Shown piece by piece: positions 32,527-43,150 of a stretch of 64,000 bases of DNA. The stretch covers positions 558,001 through 622,000 of the forward strand of contig MU858049.1 in the NCBI GenBank assembly GCA_033297075.1, given 5' to 3'. Numbering within the stretch: the first letter of the stretch is position 1; every line of letters starts with the position of its first letter. The notes beneath the pieces were generated by a model. It saw nothing but the letters and a program-made list of their open reading frames with translations. It was not told where the DNA came from and did not search any database. The position numbers were made by a program, and so were the translations under genes. The stretch is from Rhypophila decipiens (taxonomy: Eukaryota > Ascomycota > Sordariomycetes > Sordariales > Naviculisporaceae).

Positions 32527-33084
32527 ATGTCTCACGAATCCGTCTGGAACTCGCGCCCCAAGACCTACGGCAAGGGCGCCCGTGGCTGGTAAGAACAATC
32601 CCCGCCCTGTCTCTCGAAACCCACCCCGAGGAGGAAACAAGGATGGAAATGGACCGGATCGAGAGAAAATATGGCGATCAAGAGATGGATCTGAGGAGGA
32701 ATTCTACGCAGTCAGAACGGAAAGGAAGGGGATATCGGATGTTGCATGGACGATCAATTTGCGATTCGGGTTTTTGGTTTTGGGGCGAGCTGGGGACATG
32801 ATAGGAACCGGCCAGAAAATGCTAATTCGTGATTGTCACAAACAGCCGTGTCTGCACCCACAAGGCCGGTCTCATCCGCAAGTACGGCCTCAACATCTGC
32901 CGTCAGTGCTTCCGTGAGAAGTCCGCCGACATTGGCTTCGTCAAGGTACGCAATCAGCCCTCGTCCAATCTTTCGACCGTTTCTTGATTGTGCAGCTTGG
33001 GGGAGGGGGCTGCCGGATTCTAAAATCAGGAAATGATATATGAAGGGTCATCTGGTGCTAACAAATTTGCTTCAGCACCGTTAA
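32527..33084 (+). CDS. rps29: Cytosolic ribosomal protein S29 (uS14)
   Basis: Exons 32527-32588, 32846-32945 and 33076-33084; protein 56 residues, the same length as other eukaryotic S29 proteins. It binds the head of the 40S subunit. Four zinc ligands are present as Cys21, Cys24, Cys39 and Cys42 (CRVC and CRQC), with the family core [17 protein letters not shown] between. The first junction rebuilds Cys21. The last exon codes only His, Arg and stop (CAC CGT TAA) after a 130-nt intron. The first intron, 257 nt, is long for this window, as is common in fungal ribosomal protein genes. Confidence 0.95.
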
Positions 33085-34165
33085 ATTGCCTTCCACCTCC
33101 AACTTCCGCCTCACGCCGACCAGCATGGAGGAACGAAACATCTAGCTAGCTAGCGATTCGAGTCAAGCTTCCTTCCACGAATACCATTTCGACCGAATTG
33201 TCATGGATTCAGCCGGACCGAGAAAACAGTCGGCGGCATTGCTGTCTCTATATTGGAACAACAAGACAGCCGGGGGAAGTGCGGATGATGACTGTGTTTC
33301 GAGCGAGGGGAGGATGGACGAGGTCGAACTGCTGTTTTTTAAAACATGATACCTGATAAAAGACAACAGCTCGATTAAGGCAATTTGCAAACGAACTTTC
33401 CCTTTTCTCTTTTACTTGTCACGGTTCTAGCATTTTTTGCTCTCGGGATATCAGGGGTGGGTGTTAATCCAATCATGCATTTGAGGTTAATGAGAGAAAA
33501 CGTTTCCCATGAGCCAGGACAGCGACAAGGAGCCAACTTGATATTTTTGATACCCGGAACTGGTGCCAGAGGGTCCTTCCTTTCACGATACAACCAACCG
33601 TCCTCTTTTTCTCGTTCTCGGTCCTGACTCCTGATATCAGCTCTTGTCTGCCGTTATATCACGTCCATAATGTGTAACCGGCAGACCGGTGTCTCCTGAA
33701 CCTGGTTAAATGTACTCCCTTCTTTCTGACCTGGCTCAGAGTCTTGGGTATCCTCCAACGTACAGGTATAAGTGAAACTTATCCACCATCATGTTATTAC
33801 ACACTGTCGTATGAACCAATTTTCAGTTGTTTTAACTTTTTTGTTATTTAGTATACAGAATTAACGACGGATATCTATATAGGGCTGTCTAAGTGAGAAG
33901 AGGTGAGAGAGGAGCGTTGAAAAGGCAGGCGTGTCGTTTTATACATAAATTACAGATTGTTGATCAAATATTTTCCCACCAGAACATACACCTAAAATTG
34001 TACAAGCAAGGTATTTCCCCCCTTCCCAGGTCGCCGTTCCGTTATAAAATATCAAGACACACCAGTCCCAAACCCCTTTCATGCATTTTACCGGCTTCGT
34101 CATTCAAACAACCCCACGCCCGCCAACGATTGGTGTTTCATTTTCGCTTTTTAATTTGTCGCTAT
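33085..34165. other. Intergenic region between convergent rps29 and tuf1
   Basis: About 1.1 kb holding both 3' ends. A short CTAG-repeat (33142-33154) is present. No gene seen; the frame open into tuf1 on the plus strand is antisense. Confidence 0.55.
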
Positions 34166-35555
34166 TTATTTGATGATGCGGGTAACGAGACCAGTGGCGA
34201 CAGTGCGGCCACCTTCTCTGATGGTGAGACGCTGACCGGCCTCGATAGCGATGGGAGCGTGGAGAGTAGCAACCATCTCAACGTTGTCACCAGGCATGAC
34301 CATCTTGGAGTCCTTGTCCTCAGTTCCCTCGGGGAAAGTCAGAGAGCAGGACTCATCGGCGGAGCGGACATAGATCTGGGGGCGGTAGTTCTCGCCGAAG
34401 CCGGTGTGGCGGCCACCTTCCTCCTTGCTGAGAACGTACATGGAAACGAGGAACTCGGAGTGGGCCTTGACGGTGCCAGGGGCGGCGATGACCATACCAC
34501 GGCGGATATCCTCACGACGGATGCCGCGGAGGAGGAGACCAGTGTTGTCACCAGCCATAGCCTCCTCGCAAGACTTGTGGAAGGTCTCGATATCAGTGAC
34601 CTTGGTCTTGATGACCTCGGCACCCTTGCCGACGAGCTCGACCTCAGCATCACGCTTCAGGAGACCGCGCTCAACACGGCCGGAAGCGACGGTACCACGG
34701 CCGGGAATGGAGAAGATATCCTCGACGGAGAGGAGGAAAGGCTTGTCGGTGGCACGCTGAGGAGTAGGGATCCACTCATCGACGGCCTTCATGAGCTCAT
34801 CAATCTTCTGCTCGCCGATTTCAGGGCGCTTGCCTTCAAGAGCGCAAAGAGCGGAGCCCATAACGACGGGAGTCTCCTCACCGTCGAAGCCGTAGGTGGA
34901 GAGCAGCTCGCGCATCTCCATCTCGACAAGCTCCAACATCTCCGGGTCGTCGATGGCATCAACCTTGTTGACGAAGACGACAATCCTCTGGACACCGACC
35001 TGGCGGGCAAGGAGCAAGTGCTCACGAGTCTGGGGCATCTGACCATCGGAAGCAGCGACGACGATGATGGCACCGTCCATGGAGGCGGCACCAGTAATCA
35101 TGTTCTTGATGTAATCGGCGTGACCAGGGCAGTCGACGTGGGAGTAATGTCTGTTATCGGTGGAGTACTCGATATGTGCGGTTGAGATGGTGATACCACG
35201 CTTACGCTCTTCGGGGGCCTTGTCGATGGAGCCATAGTCGAGGAAGCTCGCAAGCCCCTTATCTGCCTGTCTCTTGGTGATAGCGGCGGAAAGAGTGGTC
35301 TGATGGGATCCATACAGTCAGCCTGGGTATGCCCAACGTGCCGCAAGTCGATGCAGTTTGAAATACCTTTCCGTGATCGACGTGACCGATCGTTCCGATG
35401 TTTACATGAGGCTTTTCGCGCTTATAAACTGCGTAGGACCGGGCGAAGTTGAGGACGGATGTCCTGTTCTGGCGCTGGAGGGAGATGAGAGGGTTTCTGG
35501 AAGAGGACCGCACAGCCCGGAGGAAGGGCGCGAGTGTCCGCAGAGCAGCAGGCAT
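34166..35555 (-). CDS. tuf1: Mitochondrial elongation factor Tu
   Basis: Exons 35555-35367 and 35299-34166 on the minus strand; protein 440 residues. GTPase that delivers aminoacyl-tRNA to the mitochondrial ribosome. The N-terminal 45 residues are Arg/Ser-rich without acids, a mitochondrial presequence. GTPase motifs: GHVDHGK then T (P-loop, split by the 67-nt intron exactly between Lys and Thr), the switch region [24 protein letters not shown] and NKVD. Domains II and III follow ([37 protein letters not shown]). Codon use is strongly biased, which leaves a 430-codon open frame on the opposite strand. Confidence 0.96.
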
Positions 35556-38500
35556 TGTGACTAAGTGAATGAATGAACCAACTAAAAGGATAGAAAAGTG
35601 AATGAGAGGAGAGACAGCGGCAGAGATGGCGACGTTCGGCTTCCCCTTTCAAAGGCACGAATACAAAAGCTATGGATTAGAACTGTGGAATTTTTTGGGA
35701 GAGTGAGCCAAATTTTCGGATCGAGCATCCAATCGCTGGCCGGCAGCGCACGGACATTCAATTGAACTAGTGCTGTTCTTGGCTCAAGAAGAGCCAAGGA
35801 CTCACGTGGGCTCGCGTACACAACGTGATTTGCCGGGGACATCACCGCGCTCCGTGTCTTCCCGAGACAATTATTTTCCTGAACCTTCCCGACGGACCCC
35901 AACATGAGCCAAATGCCAATCTTTCTGTATCATATAAATCAATATCTTGAATTTCACGCGCAACCGTGAATTACTTCTCGAGTTGGAGAACTTCCTTTCG
36001 ATGTGTCCTCAAATGGTTGCTGGTGCTCACCGAGTCACATCGACACCGATTCTGCTAAACGAACTTGATCGGATTTTCCAGATGAACTGCTGACTTCGAT
36101 ATGGGAATGTGTGGTCATGAACAGCAAGACTGAGGTCGGCAAGCTCAAAACCTCGAAACTTGACCTTCGGATGAGCTCCCAGCCCCATCTCCATCTCCAG
36201 GAACCATATGTTTCAGTCCCGCCAGCCTTCTGAAGAAACATTTTGATGGTTCATCCCGTCGCGAGTATCACAGTAGCTGATAACGGCGTTCTTGGCAACT
36301 TTCAAATCCGCTCACTGACTGCAGACGAAGATGCCAATTGGTTTTTTGTCATGTGCTTTTAGGTTCACGGCTGGAAGAAGCAGGAGTCCTCAGTAATCCA
36401 TGAAGCGAAACTTGGAAATATCAATGGCTGAGGACTACCCTCATAGATAACCGTCTCAACTCCTGTGGGCTAGGTGGCATTGACAACAGCAGCACATATC
36501 CTCGAAGTGGGGTTCATGGAACTCATGCTCGATCAGGATCCAGGCAAGCTTTTCCGGATGCCAATGGAGTTTTGATGTTTCGGCTACTCATCATATTCGT
36601 CCTGCGACTCACCCCATCATGCTCATCCACGGGGCGCGGTGATGGAGCGAATCAATATGACCGATACTCAACGTATGTGGGCCCTCAGTTTGAACCGCTG
36701 GATTGAGGATTCTGTTCCGGAAAATAATTTAACGAAAGATGACGCAACTGCGGATGTGCACGCCAAACTCAGGCATCGTGTAAACTGGGCTCACCATTTC
36801 TTAGGCCAGCAAATTCCTCGCAGTTTTTCTGTCGCCCAAAGATATCGGTATCAGGGGCAATCCCTCAAAGTCGCAATTTACTCCGTGCATACACCACTGT
36901 CCACGTGATAGCTCCAGGCATGGGACTTGCGAGAAACATTTCCTGACTCAAGATGGTGTGCGGATACCTTTCGTCACCAAACAAGAAACACGGTTCAAGA
37001 TGCTCCAGCAGGGTTTAATATAGAACGAGAGCGCTGGATGTGTTGCGAATGACATCTTGAAGCCTTACATATCATAACCACCAAGCCAGTAGGTGAGAGG
37101 TAATCATCCGCCTGGGCCGGCCCACTACATACAGAATGCTTCAGAAAACGGGAGAAGGACGGGAAAAGAGGAGCGTTTGTCAAAAATAGGCGTATCGATG
37201 TGTAATCGTGACGACTGCTTGTCAACGGCTTTTTTACCGGTTTTGATTCCTAATACAGGCCAACAATAACCAGCCGAGGGCGGTTATCATTATCAACGGT
37301 CATTTCTTCCTCATGTGCTTCTGATTGTATTATGATATTCGTGGTGATGCTGAAGCTGCTTCAAGAAGCCCTAACCGGCAAGCAGGCACGTGTGGTACAG
37401 TACAAGCAACTTGATCATGAGGCGGCACAGCATCCGGAAACCGGCAGGAGCCACCCACGGAAGGAACAACACGGGCAATTCAATTGCCATCCTGTTCTGG
37501 ACCCTCGAGTCAATCACATTGCACCAATGACTACATACAGAGAAAGTTGCTGCGTGGGGTAGGATGGTGGGTTTGAGGCTCTCGGTTCCTCGTGCCTTTT
37601 GATTGTCTGTGCTGTTGCATTTGCTCTTAACGCCCCCTCCTGTTTCCTCTGCTAGGATCATACCTGTAGACTGTAGATTTGTTTTGGGGGGGGCAAGGAC
37701 GATGGAATACCATTGTGCGTACCTGCTTCTTCTTTCCACCAGCGCGGCATGGTATGGAATAATACCACGAGGGCATGGCAGGTTTCTCGTATCCACTGGA
37801 GAACCGCTTACCAACAATTACTCCAGGTCCAAACCCAAAGATTCCAGCAGCACATCACCACCACCTCGACCCGTTCAATCCTCTTCCCGCCAACGGCCTT
37901 GTTACACTTCTTATCTTCCCCGATCTGCCTCTTATCTAGGGACTGATACATGTCCTCCTAGCTGTCTTGAATGAAGTTGTATCAATCAAGGATTTGGTGC
38001 GATTGGGCATGAAGGCGCAACATCGTCTCTTGTGTGATCTTCCTCGACGAACCTTTATCGGAACCATTGGCCAAGCTAAAGGAGACTCGTTGCCACCAGT
38101 AAAACCCCTTACCTGGGAGCTATGCGGCATGAAACATGGCGCACCTCGAGCCGCATCAGTCACTTGAATATTTTCCGTGCGTGCATCTTCTGAGCTTCGA
38201 GATCGTCGATAGTGCCGGAGTGGTACAGACTTTGCTCAGATATTCTTGGAGCACGGTTCTCCCGGATCTGTTCCAAGACATGGGTCACGCCGCAGCCACT
38301 TGCCAAGTTCCCGTGCCTCTGGTTGGCCAAGACATCGATCCCTTGGCAGATTGTGGGGTTTCTTTAGTGGCTCCTTGGCTCTAGCTTGGCAATCTGTAAC
38401 ATCTCGCGATGCTTGGCGGAGTATCAACACTGACTGACCCACTCACCGTGTATCTCGGGTGAATTGTGCCCATCACGCACCAAATAACCATATTCTTAAC

Positions 38501-39354
38501 GTCTAAACAAGCAAAAACAAACATGGACAAGCACTAGCTCTGACAAGATGCCCTGTCATTGCTGTTTCGGCGCCGCTGCTCAATCGCTCGTGGCGGGCTT
38601 GGCAATATAAATACCGCTTTCCCAGACTCACCAGATGTGATGGGATTCTGAGCGAAAAGCACATGGGCGGCTCGAATTCGCGGTTCAACTTGCTCGATAG
38701 GGGCCCTGTCGGCCGGAGAGTCAAGATGTCCCATTCTCCACAACTCGAATTCCCCGCCTCCCAGAGCCTCCCTTGCAGCGGATACGGAGACAAGGGCAGT
38801 CTGGAATCAGTTGCCACCGCTCGGCTTTTCTTGCCCGTGTTGACTCTATTGACATTCATAATATCTCTCAACCGGGCCATCGACCAGTGTCACTGACGTT
38901 TCAAGCAGGCAGTATCACCGTTGCTCTGCTTTCTTGGCATCTCTGTTGGACTGACCCGTGCCACCAAACAGAATCATGCTGTCTATCAAGGGCGATGAGC
39001 TCCAAGTGGATCGAAGAGCTAGCTTCCCTTGATGTCGATGGACTGAATCCCCTTGAAGCCCCTTGAAAGGCCCAGGTCCTCCCAGGCAAGTGGCTCCTCA
39101 GTTGTTTATATACTACGACTCACGGTGGCTCTTCAGTTTCCCTTGACCTCACACTTCTCTCATGAGCCGGCTCAACATCACTTCAGATTCCTTCTACTTC
39201 GGGTTCAGCTTTACGTTAATTCTCACTTTACTTCATCCGCTGGTCGTGGTCGCTGGTCGCCTTTAATCTACACTTTACCCTTTCTCCTAATATCCACCCG
39301 CCCACGACTATTCCCATACCACCGGTCGTCAAGTTGTGTTTCTAATCCGACAAC
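35556..39354. other. Long intergenic region upstream of tuf1
   Basis: 3.8 kb. Frames such as 36639-36908 (+) and 37371-37817 (-) do not resemble proteins I know and have no supporting splice pattern. It contains the tuf1 promoter and that of the next gene. Confidence 0.5.
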
Positions 39355-40542
39355 ATGGTCCGATATAACTTCATCGTCTTTGCCGGCCTGGCCGTTGCTC
39401 TCCCACTTAATATCAACCTCGGCGCTTACTCCCCAGCCTTGGTAGTTGGTACGATATGATCCTCAACCCACCCCCAAACCCCCACTCAACGTTTCAAAGA
39501 AGAAGGAAGTGCTTACAAGTCCCAACAGGTGATGGTGAAATCAGCTTTGGAGGTAGGCAGGATGTGTCCAGTCTAATAAACGCCCTCGAAGGTGCTGCGG
39601 TTAACGCCGCAGCAGGTGCCGCCCGAGAAGGCGGTCGTGAATCTGTCACTGCTGCTGCTGCCCCCGCCGTCCAGGCGGCTCCGGCTGCGGCTGCTGCTAC
39701 ACCCGTTGCGGTCGATGCTGCCGCTTCTGCCGACCCGACTCTTACTGAGCAGGTAAGCATATCCTCCTGAGATATCACTCGCCATTGTACAAGACATACT
39801 AACAGTGTCTGCTACAACCAACAGGCACAACAAATCGCCGCAATCCAGGGACTCGGCAAGGCCAAAGAGATTGCCCCTCGCGAAGGGGACGAGGCGGCGC
39901 CCAAAAAGAGAGATCTTGCTGGGTTCGACCGAGCACTACAATACGCCGAGGCTGCCCTCGTCAAAGGGCCCAAGATCGAGCTCGGAACTGGTGCCGAGGG
40001 CTCTGGTGTTGGTATTATTGTTGACAATAACGCCAGCAGGGGCGGTGGTATGTGAAGCTACTTTCCAATTGACTTGATTTATACCTTCATTAATTTAATA
40101 CTAACTTGGCACACTTTCTCAAAGCCGAAGCTGGTGCTCGGGAGAAGAAGAAGAAGCGCGACGTCGACGAGACCACTGCCGCCGCCCCTAGACGCCGGGC
40201 CCGGGTAACTACCATGTACGTCCGACGGGGTGTTCCTGCCTGTACGTAGCATCCCATTCACTCACTCACTTGGCATTACATCTCAACATTAATCATCTTC
40301 TCGCGCGTTCGGTTGTGGTCACAAACATAACTGACATGTCTACAGCACTCCAGGGAACAGCCTCTGAGGTGGTAGCGCGCGAAATCACCCCTGACCAACA
40401 TCAACAAGCACGCGCCGCGCCCGTTCCCGTATCTGCCCCCGCAAGGAGAGACGCCATCGACGCCTTGAACCTCAATGTGGATGGAGAAGCGGGACTTACC
40501 ATGACTTTTATCGAGGCGGTCGATGATGATGACGAGGAATAG
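39355..40542 (+). CDS. Alanine-rich putative secreted protein with dibasic sites
   Basis: I do not recognise the family. Exons 39355-39448, 39529-39752, 39825-40047, 40125-40241 and 40346-40542 give 284 residues; all junctions are GT-AG with CTAAC/CTGAC-type branch sites and the total is in frame. The N-terminus (MVRYNFIVFAGLAVALPL) looks like a signal peptide. Residues about 45-100 are Ala-rich. Dibasic sites that a Kex2-type protease could cut occur at PKKRD (residues 132-136), KKKKRD (188-193), PRRRAR and ARRDA. Between them lies a conserved-looking segment, KIELGTGAEGSGVGIIVDN, and the protein ends in an acidic DDDDEE tail. Similar motifs NINLGAYSP near the start and LNLNVDGEAGLTM near the end suggest a degenerate repeat. 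A secreted precursor cut into peptides is one possibility. Confidence 0.72.
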
Positions 40543-41556
40543 ATTTTACTCAAGAATAAACAGAAGAAGCCCCCAAAATTTGAATCACATCAAATCAGGT
40601 TACTACATATATGAGAACTAGATACGGAGCATGCCATATCTTGCAAGTTTGTACGGCAACTTTCTTACTGATATTTGTTGGGTCTCTTTTTTGCTGTGTG
40701 TGTCCCTTATAGAGTCTACCTTGGGTTACCTAGGTTAAGCATGAAACGCGGCGCCCATTTCTCCCGCCTTGAGGATACATACAATACCAGCTTTTGTTTT
40801 GTCATATGATGATTGTTTGGTCAATGGGGTGTGTATTCTGTGCTTGTATATCCTCCGGTAGTCAAAGTCAGCATTACAAACAACCCGGTGGTCAGTAACA
40901 TTCTACTGGTTAGTAGTCAGATATTGAGAAAGGACCATCTGAAACCGAATGCATTGTCTATCGGTCGCCGGGTTTGAAAGCCACTCCCGTTCTCCATGCA
41001 AGCCCGTCCCGGCATGGCCGTTAACAGGGACAACAAAGAATTCTTTGTTGAAAACGCACGACAGAAAGTTTCTCTATGGTCAGAAAGAAAAGCGATAATA
41101 TTAACAACACCTTGTGAATAAGGAACAATCAACGCCATGTCTAATTTTGGATATCGATGGTATCAGCTCTAACAATACCAAAACAATCCACCATTCGCCG
41201 TCTGTTTGTGGAACGCCCGAAAATGCCCATGAATATGCCGGAACAAGTAACCACCACCATCCCGAATGCATCTAGATACCAAAGTGAAGTAAGAGAGATA
41301 ATAATGAAACAAAAGAAGGGAAATAAAAACAGAAACCAATGGTATCTTGATGAACCTGGTATGGTATATGCACTGCGGCCCGATGCTGAGATTGACGTGC
41401 CCGTCCATGACAACGAATAATGACCACCATCGTGAGCCAAAGTCAAGCACTTGATGTGCAGGTAATTATATAGAAGAAAAACCGAAGTCGTATGAAGGAT
41501 GGAGAAGTTATTGTTACAGCCTCATCATCGATGAAGCAATCCTATGCATGGTCCAT
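40543..41556. other. Intergenic region between convergent genes
   Basis: About 1 kb of 3' flanks. The overlapping frames at 41141-41450 occur on both strands and look like chance. Confidence 0.55.
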
Positions 41557-43150
41557 TCAGCGCCGAGGGATAGACTGAGCCGAGGATTTGATAAGCTTAA
41601 TCTTGGTGCGGCCACTTCCGGTACTCTTGCCGGAGCCAGATGATGCAAAAGAGGCATTGCTTGATGATGATGACGGCCGGGACTGTTCATGATCACCACT
41701 CGCTCCAGCCAATGGCGCTGTCGGCGACACTGATCGAAGGTTTCTCCTGACAATCTTGATGCGGGGAGAAGATCGCGTGGACGAAGGAGAACCCGACGAT
41801 GACGATGAGGACGATGAGTATTGTGAGTCAAGGAGCCTGATGATCTTGAACTCGGGAGTGCTGGTACGAGAGTTGTCACGAGAACTGCCCGTGCTAGTGC
41901 TTGCCTGACTGCTGTCGCTGCTGGAGTCGCGGTTGATGAACTTGATTTTGATGCGTTTGTTGGAAGAAGAGGAGGAATCGGATGTAGCACCGCTGCTAGA
42001 CCTTGACGGTGAATCTGGAGGAAGACGATCGTCGTCTGCTTTTTTTTTCCGGGCAAGCTTCACGAATGGGTCGGACTCGACGCTCGCCAATGGATTCGCC
42101 TTCTTTATAACCTCCCTTGTCGACATGTCAAATGACGCCAAAACCGGGGTAGGATGCTGGTATTGAAGGCGTATCTTGTTGGGCTGTGATCCATCATCAT
42201 CGCTCTCAAGCATGTCGCCTGCCTTTCGCTTCTTCTGTCTGACACGGAGGCTTGCAACGGTAGAAGTGGAAGCGTCGCTCTCGTTCCCTGAATCATTAGA
42301 ATCGCCAGCGCATGACTCCCCATAGCCCTCCTCGTCTTCTTCCTCGTCGCCGTCCTGATTAAGAGGGCGACCATTGGGAAGGACTATCCGCCGGGCATGT
42401 CGACGTCGTTGTGCCTCGGCCACACCGGCAAACAGGTTCATCTCGATATGAGGTTCGTCCTCGGGAGCGTTCTCGTCGAGTTCAAAACGCACAGCCTCGG
42501 GATTGGTAGCCAGAAGCGTCTCGGTTTCCAGGTTCGCACGTGCTAGCTGGCCGAGAAATTCGGGCAATTGATGAAGGAGGCCGGACCCTCGAAGCATTGC
42601 CGCATCAACTCGCATATTCGGCTTGACCCTGGGTTGGTGTGCGGCTATCCGGGGTCGAAGATCAACAATCTCGTCAATCTCTTCATCAGTGGCAAGAGTT
42701 GGCTCGGCAAATTCGGGAAAGGCTTCCGAGTTGGCGGCCTTGCGCTCTGCCCGACGAAGCTCTCGCCGCGACGCCCCCTCGGGTTCGGAGTGCGCCGGTT
42801 CTTTCATGGTGGCTGCAGTGATGCGCCGGTGTGCTATGAAAAGGTCAGCACGAGCTCAGAAGTTTGGTATCAAGAGGTTTTGACATACGTTCAACGTTCA
42901 AGTTGAAAAGGTTTGGGAAGGTCTTGAGCAAGCCTGTTGCTCGCTTTGGGGCGTAGTGGTAGCCCTTGTAGTACTTTAAGCACCACTTTTTTGCGTCGAT
43001 TGTTAGCTTTTGTATATTTTCTCTTTGGCCGAAGGTGAAGTAGGCCAAAGCGATGTCGACCCCCTGACGCAGGAGAACAAAGTCCTTCCGCTTTGAATCG
43101 TGGACGGGGAGAGCGGGTGTCCTACGACGCTCGCATGTGCCAACAGCCAT
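41557..43150 (-). CDS. Unknown serine-rich basic protein, 512 residues
   Basis: I do not recognise it. Exons 43150-42889 and 42833-41557 on the minus strand, 55-nt intron with GTATGT donor. The N-terminal 85 residues look folded (DFVLLRQGVDIALAYFTFGQ, KKWCLKYYKGYHYAPKRATG) and are the best part for a homology search. Residues about 110-120 are basic (RRELRRAERKA). An acidic patch DGDEEEDEEGYGE follows, then a nuclear-localisation-like RQKKRKAG. The C-terminal half is Ser-rich with recurring short basic-hydrophobic motifs: KRIKIKFI, FKIIRLL, PRIKIVRR and TKIKLIK. Composition suggests a nuclear or chromatin-linked protein, which is inference only. A downstream in-frame ATG (42807) exists, but splicing to the upstream exon keeps the frame and adds a well-formed domain. 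Confidence 0.7.

Noticed and set aside
33893..35185. 430-codon open frame on the plus strand
   Set aside because: It is antisense to tuf1, whose biased codons avoid stops on the opposite strand. Its translation has no protein-like pattern, while the minus strand encodes a full EF-Tu.
36639..36908. 89-codon frame with a plausible-looking N-terminus
   Set aside because: No homology pattern, no leader or splice context; not enough to call a gene.
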